A DNA stretch of 64,000 bases from a bacterium (GTDB lineage Bacteria > Myxococcota_A > Bradymonadia > UBA7976 > UBA1532): positions 62,001 through 126,000 of the forward strand of contig JAUHYW010000016.1 in assembly GCA_030426085.1 (NCBI GenBank). The letters are read 5' to 3'. The notes beneath the pieces are model-generated. The model was not told the origin of the DNA. It ran no database searches and saw nothing but the letters and a program-made list of their open reading frames with translations. Positions 1 to 9,937 of the stretch are shown in pieces (the stretch's first letter is position 1; each line of letters opens with the position of its first letter). Both the position numbers and the translations under genes were made by a program.

Positions 1-3000
1 CCACCGCTCGCTTGAACCAGCCCGCCGCCCGCCGCGGATCGTGATAGACCCGGGCGAAGATCTCGCCGATGGCCATCGCCCGATCGGCCCGGGCGTCGGG
101 CGCGGTCTCGAGCGCCATCAGCCGCTGGAAGACCTGCACCACGCCCTTCCACTGGCGGTCGGCGGCGAGCAGCTCGGCCAGCAGCTCGAGCGCCGCCGCG
201 TCCCGGGGTTCGACCCGCAGCACCTTCTCGATCAGCGCCCGGGCCCCCGCCCGATCGCCCCGCTGCTGGCGGGCCGCCGCCTGAGCCCGCATCGCCGGCA
301 GCCGCATGCGCCCGCCCTCGGCCCGGGCGGCGAGCGCGAAGCAGGTGTCGGCGTCCTTGGTGCGGCCCAGCCGCTCGGCGATGCCCGCGGCGAGCAGGGC
401 CGTCTCGGCGTCGGGGCCCTCGGCGACCAGCTCCCGGCGCAGGGCGGTCCACGCCCCGGGCAGATCTTCGAAGCGATCGGCCAGCAGCCGGGCCAGCTCG
501 CGGGCCACCGGGCGCCGCCGCTCGGGCGCGGCGATGGCCGAGAGCCGCCGGCGGTGCAGATCGGCCAGCCGGGACCACTCGCCGGCCGCTTGCAGGCGAT
601 CGGCGAGGGCCCGGGCGGCGGTGTCGTCGGCCGGGTTGAGCTCGATCGCGTGGGTCAGCATCCGCCGGACCCGATCGGGCGCCTCGCCCCGGGCCTCGGC
701 CTCGAGGGCGGCGGCGTGGTGCACCTCGGCCGCCGGGCCGGGCGCCCGCAGCGCGCCGGTGAGCTTGCGCCCCATCTCGGCGCTGGCCGATGGATCGCCG
801 CCCTGCCGCCCCAGCCGACGCAGCGCGAGCAGGGCCGGCAGCGAGCCGGGGTCCATCTCGAGCAGGCTCTCGGCGGCCTCGGTGACCGAGGCGGTGTCGC
901 CGATGCGCAGCCCGTGGCCGATGATCGACGTCAGCAGCGCGGTGCGCCCCGGCTCGTCCTCGTAGTCCAGCCGCAGCCACAGCGCGGCGATGAGGCCCGC
1001 CGTCTCGCCCGCCGCCTCCAGCCGCCGGCGGTAGCGGGCGAAGAGATCGCCCCGCTCGGGGTGGGCCGCGTACAGGGCCGCCGCGGCCTCGGTCGTCGTC
1101 GCCTCGCCCCGGGCCAGCGCCCGCCAGGCGATCGCGGTGCGGGGCTCGTCGGCCCCGGCGGCCACCGCGTCGAGCGCCGCCGCCCGATCGGCCGCGCGCC
1201 CCGGGGTGCCCTCCGGGCGGGCGTCGGCCTCTCTCGCCCGAGCCAGGGCCTCGGCCGCCGGACCCGCCGGGCGCCAGTCGCCCCGCTCGACCGCCGCCAG
1301 CCGAGCCGCCCCCGCCTTCGCCGCGGCGCAGTCGGGGTCGGCCTCCAGCGCCCGGCGATACGCGTCGGCGGCCAGCGCCGGCTCCTCCAGCCGCAGCTCC
1401 CACAGCGCGCCGGCCCGGGCCAGCAGCACCGCCCGCCGCCGATCGCCGGCCAGCGCCGCCTGCTCTTCGAGGGTGTCGGCCAGCATGCGCCAGTGGTCGG
1501 TGCGCTCGCAGGCCAGGGCCAGCAGCGCCAGCGAGCCGGCGTCCGCCGCCCGATCGAGCGTCTGCGCCGCCCGGGCCCGGGCCCGCCAGCGGATCAAAAG
1601 CTCGGCCGCCTCGTCCGGTCGGCCGGCGGCCAGCAGCGCTTCGGCCATCGGCAGGGCCAGCACCGGCGACGGGTGGGCCGCCAGATCGTGGGTCTCGATC
1701 TGGTGCACGATCTCGCCGGTGCGTCCCAGGCGCAGCGCGGTGCGCAGCAGGCCGTCGACCGCGCCCACCGACTCGGGATCGCGGGCCAGCGCCTCGCGGT
1801 ACAGGGGCAGCGCCTCGGCGGCGGCGGCCAGCGGATCACCGTCCAGCTCCTGCAACTGCGCCGCGCGCAGCAGCCGGGCCGGCGCCCGGGGGTCGCCTTC
1901 GAGCCGGCCCCAGCGCAGGTCGACCTCGATGCGGGCGGCGGTGTTGCCCAGCCGGGCGAAGGTCTCGCTGGCCCGGCGGATCGCGTACGGGTGGTCGGGC
2001 GCCAGGGCCAGGGTGCGGGCGGCGATGCGCCCCGCGTTCTCCAGGTCGTCGAGGTGCACCCGCAGGCCGTCGGCGGCGGTCAGCAGCGGCCCCACCGCGT
2101 CCATCGGCGCGCCGTGCTGCCGCTGCACCCAGCCCAGGATCAGCGCCGTGCGCTCCCGCCAGCGGCCGTGGCGCACGTAGAGCCGGTCCATCGCCTCGAA
2201 GGCCGGCAGGAAGCGGGGATCGACCGCCAGGGCCCGCTTGTACACATCCAGGGCCACCGGGGCGTCGCCGGTCTCCTCCAGCAGCCGGGCCAGCCGGTAG
2301 TAGCGGTCGACCGCGGCGGTGATCGTGCGCCGCCGCTCGGCCGCCGACTGGGGCAGCCGCAGCGCCGCCTCCAGCTCGCGGATCTCGTCGGCGTAGCGGT
2401 CCTGGATCGCGTCGAGCCGCCCCCGCCGCAGGTCGAGCCGGCCCAGCGCCGCCAGCGCGGGGGTCATCGTGGGCATCGCCGCCAGCGCCCGGCGGAAGTC
2501 GGCCTCGGCGGCGGCGTCGTCGCCCAGGATCTGCTGGGCGACCAGCCCCATCTGGTACGCCGCGTCGGCCCGCTCCCCGGCGGTGTGGGACAGCTTCGCC
2601 AGCCGATCGAGGTGCCGGCGCAGCGCCTCGTGCTCGCCCAGCCGGCGGGCCAGCTCGACCGCCCGGTGCAGCGCGTAGGGGTCGTCGGGGGTCGAGGTCA
2701 GCGCGTTCTGGTACTCGGCCAGGGCCTCGGTGCGCCGGCCCAGCGCCTCGAGGGCCAGCCCGGCCTTGACGAAGATCCCGGCCAGCGCCTGCTGCACCAG
2801 CCCCTCGCCCAGCGTGCCCCCGTCGTACTCGGCCATCACCCGGTCGAAGCGGGCCCGCAGCGCCGAGAGCCACAGCGACATGCGCCCCCGGGCCAGGGCG
2901 TGGCGCTCGATGGCGGCGAAGACCGCCGGCACCCCGCCCCGTCGGCGCACGGTCTCCTCGAGCAGCGCCTCGGCCCACCGGGGGTCGGGCGCGCGGTGCC

Positions 3001-5980
3001 CGGCGTCCATCATCCGGGCGCCGAGCCGCACCCGCTCCAGGGCCAGCGCGCTCCACCAGATCGGGCCCTCGGCCGCGTCGAGCAGCCCATCCAGCTCGGC
3101 CAGCGCCTCGGCGTCGGCGCCCTGCCGGATCTGCAACAGGTAGCGCGCCAGCCGGCTCGCCGGGTGGACCCGCTCGGTCGACGCCCGCCCCCACTGCCAC
3201 AGCGCCTGCTCGGCGTCGCCCAGGGCGCCCAGCGCGATGTGACCCGCCCGGTGGCGGGCGTGCCCCGCGGCGTCGGGGCGGTCGGCGGGCGTCGGGCCGT
3301 GCACCAGCCGATCGATCAGCTCGTCGTGCAGCCCGACCTCGTCGAGCAGCGCCCGCAGCGACCACCGGCTCAGGGCCAGCCCGGGGTCGTTCTCCACGGC
3401 GGCCCGCAGCGCCTCGAGGGCGGTGCGCTCGTCCTCCAGCGGGCGCCGGGCGATGACCGCCAGCCCGTGCAGCAGCGCCGCCAGCCGGGGCCGCTCGGGC
3501 TCGGTGGCCGCCTCGTCGATGAGGAAGCACGCCAGCCGGTGGGCCCAGGTCTGCTGCGCGGGCAGGGCGATACGCAGCCGGGGCAGCACCGCCGGGCCGT
3601 CGGGTGAGGCCGCCCGGCTGCGGGCCAGCGAGCCGGGGGGGAAGGGGCCCACCGCCGACCGCCCGGCGAAGCGGGGCACGACGCCGATGAACGGGGCCCC
3701 GAGCTGCTCGACCACTTCCGGATCGAAGGCGCTCGCGAGCGCGGCCTCGGATCCGGCCCACGCCGGCCGCAGATCGGCGAGGGGCAGCGGCCCGTCGCTC
3801 TCGGGCGGCGGCAGGGACAGCGCCTCGGGCACCGGATCGACCGGGGCGTCGGCGGTGGCGTCGGCGTCGCCGTCGGGGCCGAAAGCGGCCGGTCGATCGT
3901 ACGCCGGCGAGAGATCCACCGAGTCCCGGGTCGCCGCGTCCAGCGCGCGGGACAGCGCCACGTCGGTCGAGTCCTCCACCCGGGCGGCCTGCGGCTCGAC
4001 CGGCCCCTCGCCCGGGGCCAGCATCCGGGCCAGCTCCACCGGCTCCCGGCTCAGGGCGGCCAGCGTCGAGCGCCGATCGGGGGCCCCCGCCTCGAGGGCG
4101 TCCTCCTCGAAGAAGACGTAGCCCTCGGAGAACGGATCGAAGTCGTCGTCCAGCCCGGGCAGCTCGCCGCCGTCCTCGGGCAGCTCCAGGATCTCCAGCT
4201 CGCCCAGGCGGGGGTACTCCACCCGCACGACCCGCCGCTCGTCGCCGTCCTCGAGCAGCTCCTCGACGACCATGACCTCGGGATCGTCGGCGTCGGCGAT
4301 GTGCTCCTGCCGCCGCTCGGCCGACCGCCGGGCCAGCAGCGCCCAGGCGTCGGCGATCTGCTCGGCCGTCGGCGCCGCCGGGTCCGACGACGGCGCGGAC
4401 GGCGCCTCCTCCGGCGCCCGCCCGGGCTGGGTGTCCCGGGGCAGCGCGCCATCGAGCGTCGCCACCGCCGGCGCGGGGGCGGCCGGGGCCCGGGGCTGCA
4501 CCGCCGGCTGCTCCGCGGTCACCCGGCGCCCCGCGGCGCCCTCGTCGAAGCGGGCGAACGGATCGCCGAGCGCCCCGGTCTCGTCCTCCAGCCCGCCGCG
4601 CACCGGCGCCGCGAAGGGGTCGTCGAACGGCATCTCGGCCGGCGGCGGCGCCCCGGGCTCCTCGCCCCACCGGGCGGCGGCCGCGGCCCACAGATCGCCG
4701 TCCACCGCCCCCGCCGTCGGCCGCTCGTCGGCGATCGGCGCCGGGTCGGGCTCGGCGACCTCGTCGTCGTCGAGCAGCGCGCCCCAGCCCTCGTCGTCGA
4801 CCGACCGGCCCTCGACCTGATCGAGCACCTCGTCGAGCCAGTCCTCCCCCCCGGCGCCGATGGCCAGATCGGGGTCGAGGTCGAAGTCGTCGAGCGACTC
4901 GTCCAACTCCAGGTCGAGATCGGTGTCGAAGCCGATGGCCAGGGCGTCGGCGTCCAGCGCCGGCCGATCATCGGGGGCCTGGGAGCCGATCAGCCCGTCG
5001 CCGTCCAGCTCGCCGTCCAGGGATCCGTCGTCGAACCCGAGCCCTTCCAGCCCCGCCAGGCCGTCGGGATCCGCCAGATCGTCGAGCGGGCCGATGGTGT
5101 CCAGCCCGTCCAGATCGTTCAGCTCGTCGCCGATGACCCCGTCCAGATCGAAGTCGTCGGGCAGCGCCCCATCGGGATCGACGTCGAAGTCGTCGAACGG
5201 CGCCGCCCCCGGATCCACCGGCGGGCCCAGGGTGTCGGCCGGCGGCTCCAGATCGTCGAGGTCGAAGTCGAGATCGTCGGGCAGGGCGCCCCCGTCCACC
5301 TCGGCGCCCAGCAGCGCGTCCTCCAGATCGATGTCGTCGGGCAGCGCGCCGCCGGGGTCGAACGGATCCCCGTCCAGCGGCGCGTCCTCCCGCAAGATGT
5401 CGTCGAGGGGGATGTCGTCGGGCAGCGCGCCCGACAGCGCGCCCGGCGCCGAGCCCGGCTCGGGGGCCAGGGTGCGGCTGTCGTCCACGTCCGACTCGTC
5501 GAACACCGCGTCGAAGTCGTCGGGCAGGGCGCCGCCGAGCGCGACCGTGTCGGGGTCGAAGTCGTCGGGCAGCGCGCCCCCGACCGAGTCGTCGAGGTCG
5601 AAGTCGAAGTCGTCGGGCAGGACCCCCGACGGGCCGCCCCCCGCCGGATCATCGAGGTCGAAGTCGTCGGGCAGGGCCCCCGGCGGGGCGCCCTCCACCG
5701 TGCTGCCGACGGTGCTGCCGACCGTGCTGCCCGCCGGGCCCGGCCGGCCGGCCTCCTGCTCCTTGGCCATGATGTCGAGCAGGCCCGAGTCGACCGTCAG
5801 CAGCCCCTCGACCGGGCGCTCGTCGTCCGCCGCGCGGGGGCGCCCCTGCTCGTCGAGGGCCGCGATCTGGCTCCACGAACGGGTCGCGCGGCCGGGCCCC
5901 AGCTCGCCGAGATCCCCCCACGACTCGAGAGGCGCCTCGTCGGGCGCACCTCGCCGATCCTCGTCGTCACCGTCGGCCAT
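1..5980 (-). CDS. Giant TPR-repeat protein with long acidic N-terminus (3' end outside window)
   Basis: The open frame runs from ATG at 5980 off the left edge, so about 1,993 N-terminal residues are visible and the C-terminus is missing. An upstream GGAGG lies close to the ATG. Residues 1-600 are strikingly acidic and low in complexity, with eight copies of a GALPDD(F/I/L)D-like motif and a VGST triplet. From about residue 790 onward the sequence is an Ala/Leu/Arg-rich helical solenoid with TPR-like spacing (for example LALEALGRRTEALAEYQNAL and AALEADPDCAAAKAGAARLA). No signal peptide or membrane segment is obvious, so it is probably a cytoplasmic scaffold. The function is unknown. TPR solenoids mediate protein-protein contacts, and the acidic tail may bind a basic partner (inference). 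The long open frames on the opposite strand are antisense shadows of this gene. Confidence 0.85.
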   Translation of the reverse strand, partial: MADGDDEDRRGAPDEAPLESWGDLGELGPGRATRSWSQIAALDEQGRPRAADDERPVEGLLTVDSGLLDIMAKEQEAGRPGPAGSTVGSTVGSTVEGAPPGALPDDFDLDDPAGGGPSGVLPDDFDFDLDDSVGGALPDDFDPDTVALGGALPDDFDAVFDESDVDDSRTLAPEPGSAPGALSGALPDDIPLDDILREDAPLDGDPFDPGGALPDDIDLEDALLGAEVDGGALPDDLDFDLDDLEPPADTLGPPVDPGAAPFDDFDVDPDGALPDDFDLDGVIGDELNDLDGLDTIGPLDDLADPDGLAGLEGLGFDDGSLDGELDGDGLIGSQAPDDRPALDADALAIGFDTDLDLELDESLDDFDLDPDLAIGAGGEDWLDEVLDQVEGRSVDDEGWGALLDDDEVAEPDPAPIADERPTAGAVDGDLWAAAAARWGEEPGAPPPAEMPFDDPFAAPVRGGLEDETGALGDPFARFDEGAAGRRVTAEQPAVQPRAPAAPAPAVATLDGALPRDTQPGRAPEEAPSAPSSDPAAPTAEQIADAWALLARRSAERRQEHIADADDPEVMVVEELLEDGDERRVVRVEYPRLGELEILELPEDGGELPGLDDDFDPFSEGYVFFEEDALEAGAPDRRSTLAALSREPVELARMLAPGEGPVEPQAARVEDSTDVALSRALDAATRDSVDLSPAYDRPAAFGPDGDADATADAPVDPVPEALSLPPPESDGPLPLADLRPAWAGSEAALASAFDPEVVEQLGAPFIGVVPRFAGRSAVGPFPPGSLARSRAASPDGPAVLPRLRIALPAQQTWAHRLACFLIDEAATEPERPRLAALLHGLAVIARRPLEDERTALEALRAAVENDPGLALSRWSLRALLDEVGLHDELIDRLVHGPTPADRPDAAGHARHRAGHIALGALGDAEQALWQWGRASTERVHPASRLARYLLQIRQGADAEALAELDGLLDAAEGPIWWSALALERVRLGARMMDAGHRAPDPRWAEALLEETVRRRGGVPAVFAAIERHALARGRMSLWLSALRARFDRVMAEYDGGTLGEGLVQQALAGIFVKAGLALEALGRRTEALAEYQNALTSTPDDPYALHRAVELARRLGEHEALRRHLDRLAKLSHTAGERADAAYQMGLVAQQILGDDAAAEADFRRALAAMPTMTPALAALGRLDLRRGRLDAIQDRYADEIRELEAALRLPQSAAERRRTITAAVDRYYRLARLLEETGDAPVALDVYKRALAVDPRFLPAFEAMDRLYVRHGRWRERTALILGWVQRQHGAPMDAVGPLLTAADGLRVHLDDLENAGRIAARTLALAPDHPYAIRRASETFARLGNTAARIEVDLRWGRLEGDPRAPARLLRAAQLQELDGDPLAAAAEALPLYREALARDPESVGAVDGLLRTALRLGRTGEIVHQIETHDLAAHPSPVLALPMAEALLAAGRPDEAAELLIRWRARARAAQTLDRAADAGSLALLALACERTDHWRMLADTLEEQAALAGDRRRAVLLARAGALWELRLEEPALAADAYRRALEADPDCAAAKAGAARLAAVERGDWRPAGPAAEALARAREADARPEGTPGRAADRAAALDAVAAGADEPRTAIAWRALARGEATTTEAAAALYAAHPERGDLFARYRRRLEAAGETAGLIAALWLRLDYEDEPGRTALLTSIIGHGLRIGDTASVTEAAESLLEMDPGSLPALLALRRLGRQGGDPSASAEMGRKLTGALRAPGPAAEVHHAAALEAEARGEAPDRVRRMLTHAIELNPADDTAARALADRLQAAGEWSRLADLHRRRLSAIAAPERRRPVARELARLLADRFEDLPGAWTALRRELVAEGPDAETALLAAGIAERLGRTKDADTCFALAARAEGGRMRLPAMRAQAAARQQRGDRAGARALIEKVLRVEPRDAAALELLAELLAADRQWKGVVQVFQRLMALETAPDARADRAMAIGEIFARVYHDPRRAAGWFKRAV
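5154..5690 (-). repeat. Eight irregular GALPDD-type acidic repeats inside the TPR gene
   Basis: The sense strand repeats a codon block for G-A/V-L-P-D-D-F/I/L followed by acidic residues. Copies lie near 5680, 5620, 5570, 5520, 5425, 5340, 5280 and 5160. Spacing is irregular (about 48 to 120 bp), so this is motif reiteration in a disordered tail rather than a strict tandem array. Confidence 0.75.
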
Positions 5981-6055
5981 CGGCCTCCGAGTCTCCGAGC
6001 CCGGCGCGCCCACTGTCAAACATTCGCCGACCGCCGCCGGCCCCCGCGTGCGCCA

Positions 6056-7585
6056 TCACCATGCCAGCCGGATGCGGCCGACGGCCTTGGCCACCGGGCC
6101 GTCGTCCAGGGCCTCGTCCAGCGCCGCCCCCGGGAAGAGCGCGCCGCCCTGCACCCCCAGCTCGCCGGTGGCGATGTCGGCCAGCGAGAAGCGCCAGCCG
6201 GCGCCGAAGGCCGCCTCGACCCCGTAGAAGCGGGCCGCCGGCTCGCCCCGGTGGTTGCGGGGCTGGCCCCCGGACTCGAACGTCTCGAACGGATCGACGA
6301 ACGGCTCCGAACCCCAGGCGAGCACCGCCATGCCGGTCAGGGTCCAGGCCCCCGGGCGCCAGGTGACCCCCGGGCTGAGGTAGATCGCGTTGCGCACCGC
6401 CCCATCGGTGGGCAGCCAGTCGGCGCCCGCCGGGGCGATGCCCACCCGGTTGGGATCGGCCGCCCGCTCGGCGCTGCGCAGGCTCACCAGCCGCAGCACG
6501 TCGGGGAAGAGCACCAGCCCCACCCGGAAGTCGGGGTCGAAGGTGAACGCCCGCCACTCGTCGTCATCGGGGTCGGCGTCCCCCGAGGCGTAGCCCACCT
6601 CGACCCCCGCCGCCACCTGGGGGCAGCGCCACGCCATCTCGGCCCGCAGCGCCCAGCCGAGCCCCAGCAGATCGACCCCGGTCGGGCTCGTCGCCGGCCG
6701 CACCGCGTCGGTCTCGCCGAGCACCCCCACGATCTCACCCTCGACCTTGACCTCGGCCCCGATGAGGAACAGCGGCAGGTTCAACCGCAGGTGGGCGTCG
6801 AGCGCCGTGCGGGCCGTCTCGTCCCCGTCCTCGTCGGTCTGGATGCGGTGCACCCCGTACAGCCCGCCCGAGAGCGCGTCCCCCGGCCACGACAGCGCGC
6901 CGACGATGCGCCACGCCGTGTCGCCGTCCAGCGCCGAGGCCAGATCGTCCTGCCAGACGTGATCCCCGCCCAGCGACAGCACCGCGTCGCCCAGGGCCCC
7001 GTGGGTGAACGGCCGCAGGGGGCGCACCGAGAGCAGGACCCGGTCGACCAGATCACCGTTGCGCTTGTCGCCCAGCCGCTGCACCCAGCGATCATCGGGG
7101 TCGTCCTGCCCGTCGTCGTCGAGCAGCCCCATGCCCCAGTCGGCCCCCATCTGGCCGAACTCGACCCCGAACCACGGGAGCTGCAAGTCGATCCACGCCT
7201 GCCGCGGCTCGACCGTCGTCCAGCCGTCGTACCACACCGTCGGATCGCCATGCCGCCGCTCGACGAACGCCGCCCCGATGGGGTTGGTGTCGCCGAAGAT
7301 CTGCCCGGTCAGCACATCGATCTCGAGGTGCACGAACAGCGGGCCGGCTTCGATGGTGGGCTGGATGCGCAGGCGGTGCTCGCCGAGCAGGTGCTGCCCG
7401 GTCTCGGTCTGGTGGGCGTCGAGGGGGAAGGGGGTGAGGCCGGTGACCCGCAGCCGGTACGACCCGGGGGTCGACCAGCGCACCCGGGCGTCGGCGGCGG
7501 CGGCCAGCAGCAGCAGGGCGATGACGATGAGGGCGGCTCGGCGCACGGACCTCTCGGGCGGTCGACGGCGCAGTCTACCGGACAT
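6056..7585 (-). CDS. Outer-membrane beta-barrel protein, TIGR04551-like
   Basis: A 509-residue protein. The ATG at 7585 is preferred over a GTG five codons earlier because it directly precedes an Arg-rich n-region and a hydrophobic stretch (ALIVIALLLLAAAADA), a clear signal peptide. The mature part alternates polar and aromatic residues as in a barrel, with a run near residues 70-160 (LRIQPTIEAGPLFVHLEIDV, then FGQMGADWGMGLLDDDG and GDLVDRVLL) that resembles the TIGR04551 family known mainly from Myxococcota. That family has no assigned function. The protein ends in Trp (IRLAW), consistent with an aromatic C-terminal barrel signal. It lies 75 bp upstream of the giant TPR gene on the same strand and may be cotranscribed with it. 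Family assignment is from memory of the motif pattern, so it is moderate. Confidence 0.7.
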   Translation of the reverse strand: MSGRLRRRPPERSVRRAALIVIALLLLAAAADARVRWSTPGSYRLRVTGLTPFPLDAHQTETGQHLLGEHRLRIQPTIEAGPLFVHLEIDVLTGQIFGDTNPIGAAFVERRHGDPTVWYDGWTTVEPRQAWIDLQLPWFGVEFGQMGADWGMGLLDDDGQDDPDDRWVQRLGDKRNGDLVDRVLLSVRPLRPFTHGALGDAVLSLGGDHVWQDDLASALDGDTAWRIVGALSWPGDALSGGLYGVHRIQTDEDGDETARTALDAHLRLNLPLFLIGAEVKVEGEIVGVLGETDAVRPATSPTGVDLLGLGWALRAEMAWRCPQVAAGVEVGYASGDADPDDDEWRAFTFDPDFRVGLVLFPDVLRLVSLRSAERAADPNRVGIAPAGADWLPTDGAVRNAIYLSPGVTWRPGAWTLTGMAVLAWGSEPFVDPFETFESGGQPRNHRGEPAARFYGVEAAFGAGWRFSLADIATGELGVQGGALFPGAALDEALDDGPVAKAVGRIRLAW

Positions 7586-7642
7586 CACGCCCGATGCCAC
7601 CCCTGCTGCCGCGCTGCGGCCGGCGCGGGGCGTGGCCGCCCG

Positions 7643-8005
7643 CTACTCGACCGGGCAATCGCCCTCGAACCACCGATCGCAGGGGCAGTCGTCGATCAGG
7701 CCCTGAGCGACCAGCGTGCCCGCCCCATCGGGGCACTCGTCGCCGTTCTCGAAGGCGTCGCAGCGGCAGAACAGCAGCGTCTCGTCGGCCTCGCCGCCGC
7801 ACATGAAGTTGCCGCCCTCGGCCGAGAACTCGACCGCGCCGCTCGCCTCGAGGACGACCTCGCAGGGATCCCCCGCGGCGGGGGTCATCTCGGGCTCGGG
7901 CAGGGGTTCGAGGGGCAGCGGGCCATCGCAGCCGACGGCGACGAGGCACAGACCGACGAGGCACAGACCGAAGAGGGCGGACAGCAGAGCGTGAGTGAAG
8001 CGCAT
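7643..8005 (-). CDS. Small Cys-rich lipoprotein
   Basis: A 120-residue protein from the ATG at 8005. An in-frame earlier start at 8062 exists but would put about 19 basic residues before the signal peptide. The N-terminus MRFTHALLSALFGLC continues to a lipobox ending LVAVGC, so it should be exported and lipidated. After a Pro/Glu linker the mature part carries seven or more cysteines in short patterns (NFMCGG, LFCRCD, DDCPCDRW, GDCPVE), suggesting a small disulfide-stabilised domain. No family is recognised. It is divergent from the caspase-like gene, with a gap of about 100 bp. Confidence 0.7.
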   Translation of the reverse strand: MRFTHALLSALFGLCLVGLCLVAVGCDGPLPLEPLPEPEMTPAAGDPCEVVLEASGAVEFSAEGGNFMCGGEADETLLFCRCDAFENGDECPDGAGTLVAQGLIDDCPCDRWFEGDCPVE

Positions 8006-8103
8006 GGGGCATCTCCATCGAGGGGTGGCGCGCTGTACGGGGCGGCCATCGGGACCTGACACATCCGGCTGCGATATCCTCGGCGCGGCCGCGGAGGGGG
8101 GTC

Positions 8104-9879
8104 ATGCAGGACGCGCACGCCGGCGCCGCGCTCGTCGTCGGGATCGACTACCGGGACGGCGCCGCCCCCCCGCTGCGGGGCGCGGTCAACGACGCCCGGG
8201 CCATCGCCCGGCTGCTCGTCGAGCGGTTCGGCTTCCGCCCCGAGCGGATCCACCGCCTGCTCGACGGCGACGCCACCCGGGCCGCGATCGAAGCCGGCCT
8301 GCGCGACCTCGCCCGGCGGGCGACCCCCGGCGCGCCGGCCGTGTTCTACTTCGCCGGCCACGGCACCCGGATGCCGGCCCCCCACCTCGCCGGCGAGCCC
8401 GACCTGTTCGACGAGGCGCTGGTGCCCGCCGACCGTCCGCCGCCCGGCGCGCCCACCCGGGACATCCGCGACGACACTCTGCGCCGCTGGTTGGAGCCCA
8501 TCCGCCGGACCGGCGCCGCGCTGACCGTCATCCTCGACTGCTGCCACTCGGGCAGCGCCACCCGGGGCCCGTCCGCGGTCGCCCGCCGGGCCGCTCCGCC
8601 CCACGACGGCCCGCTGCCGCCGGGCGCCTCGCCCGAGGCCCCGACGCCGGCCGCCGCCCGCGGCCCGCTCGTCGTGCTCGCTGCCGCCGCCGACCACCAG
8701 CCGGCCGCCGAGACCCGCGACGATCCGCCCCACGGCCTCATGACCCGGACCCTGCTCGATCTGCTCGACGGCCCCGACCCGGGCGACGACCCCGGCAGCC
8801 GCCCGACCTGGGCCGAGCTGCACGACCGCCTGCGGGCCGCCATCCGCCGGACCGAGGCCCGCCAGACCCCCCAGCTCGAAGGCGACGGCGTCGATCGGAC
8901 CCTCTTCGGGGCCGCGCGCCGCCCGCTGATCGGCCACCGCCTCGCGACCGACCGCGACGGCTGGCGCCTCGACGCCGGCTTCCTCGTCGGCTTGAAGCCC
9001 GGCGACCGCCTCGACGCCGTACCCCTCGGCCGCGCGACCCCATCCGGCGCGATCCGGGTGATCGAGGCCGGCCCCTGCGTCAGCCGGGTGATCCCGATCC
9101 ACGGCGCGGTGCCCGACCCCTGCCGCGCCCGCCGCCCCGGCGACGCCGCGCCCTTCACCTTGCGGCTGCACCTGCCCGACGGCCCGCCCGCGCTCGCCGG
9201 CCTCGACTGGATCGAGCCCGCCGCCCCCGACGCCGCCGACCTGCGCCTCACCCCGACCGCCACCGGCTGGCAGCTCGCCGGGCCCCACGTCGTGACGACC
9301 GCCGTCGCCGGCGGCCCCGCGGCTCTGATCCACCGCCTGCGCCGGTGGTCGGCGTGGTTCGGCCTGCACCGCCTCGCCGGCGGCCGCTGCCCGGTCGACG
9401 TGCACCTGCGCCGACGCGGCGACGACCGCCCCCGGGACGACGCCACGCCCCTGATCCTGGCCCCGGGTGACATATATATCGTCAAGGCCCGCCACCGCGG
9501 CCCGCGCCCGATGCACCTCGCGCTGCTCGAGCTGATCGATGACGGCGCCATCGCCCACCACCCCTGGGCCGGCAGCAGCGCGCCCGGCTGGCAGTCCGCC
9601 GCCGAGCAGCCCGTCGACCCCGGGCACACGGTGTTCTTCGCCGCCCGGGCCCGCCTGAGCCCCGGCCGCCGCGCCGACCGCTGCACCTTCGTCGCCCTCG
9701 CCACCGACGCGCCGACCCGCTTCGACGCGCTCGTTCAAGGGGCCGTGCGCAGCGGCCCCGCGCCCTGGCCCGCGGTGTTGCTGCGCATGGGCCGCCGCCG
9801 GGGCGACCTGCGCGGGGCGTCCGATCGCGACCGGCCGTGGGGCGTCGGCCGCGCGGTCTGCGAGACCCGCGCCCGGTGA
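8104..9879 (+). CDS. Caspase-family (C14) protease
   Basis: A 591-residue protein starting at the ATG after a strong purine-rich RBS (GGAGGGGGG). Residues 8-150 form a caspase/metacaspase core: ALVVGIDY, the catalytic His86 in FYFAGHGT and the catalytic Cys147 in ILDCCHSGS, followed by a strand in LVVLAAAADHQPA typical of family C14. The His-Cys dyad is intact. Residues 280-590 form a second region of unknown fold, possibly a substrate or ligand sensor. No signal peptide is seen, so it is likely cytoplasmic. Bacterial caspase-like proteases are known as effectors or processors in immune and cell-death pathways. Here it opens a cluster containing two further clan-CD (CHAT) proteases and two nucleases, which argues for a related role, though the substrate is unknown. 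Confidence 0.88.
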   Translation: MQDAHAGAALVVGIDYRDGAAPPLRGAVNDARAIARLLVERFGFRPERIHRLLDGDATRAAIEAGLRDLARRATPGAPAVFYFAGHGTRMPAPHLAGEPDLFDEALVPADRPPPGAPTRDIRDDTLRRWLEPIRRTGAALTVILDCCHSGSATRGPSAVARRAAPPHDGPLPPGASPEAPTPAAARGPLVVLAAAADHQPAAETRDDPPHGLMTRTLLDLLDGPDPGDDPGSRPTWAELHDRLRAAIRRTEARQTPQLEGDGVDRTLFGAARRPLIGHRLATDRDGWRLDAGFLVGLKPGDRLDAVPLGRATPSGAIRVIEAGPCVSRVIPIHGAVPDPCRARRPGDAAPFTLRLHLPDGPPALAGLDWIEPAAPDAADLRLTPTATGWQLAGPHVVTTAVAGGPAALIHRLRRWSAWFGLHRLAGGRCPVDVHLRRRGDDRPRDDATPLILAPGDIYIVKARHRGPRPMHLALLELIDDGAIAHHPWAGSSAPGWQSAAEQPVDPGHTVFFAARARLSPGRRADRCTFVALATDAPTRFDALVQGAVRSGPAPWPAVLLRMGRRRGDLRGASDRDRPWGVGRAVCETRAR

Positions 9880-9937
9880 CGCCGGGTGAAAAACCGGGCA
9901 TTCGGACACTTCGGGTGCTTGGATCCCTATTCCCCAC

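Noticed and set aside
41-3607. Long plus-strand open frame of 1,188 codons
   Set aside because: Gly/Arg/Pro-rich antisense shadow of the TPR gene; no domain and no plausible start.
4301-8059. Plus-strand open frame of 1,252 codons
   Set aside because: Antisense to the TPR gene and the outer-membrane protein; composition typical of a GC-rich shadow.
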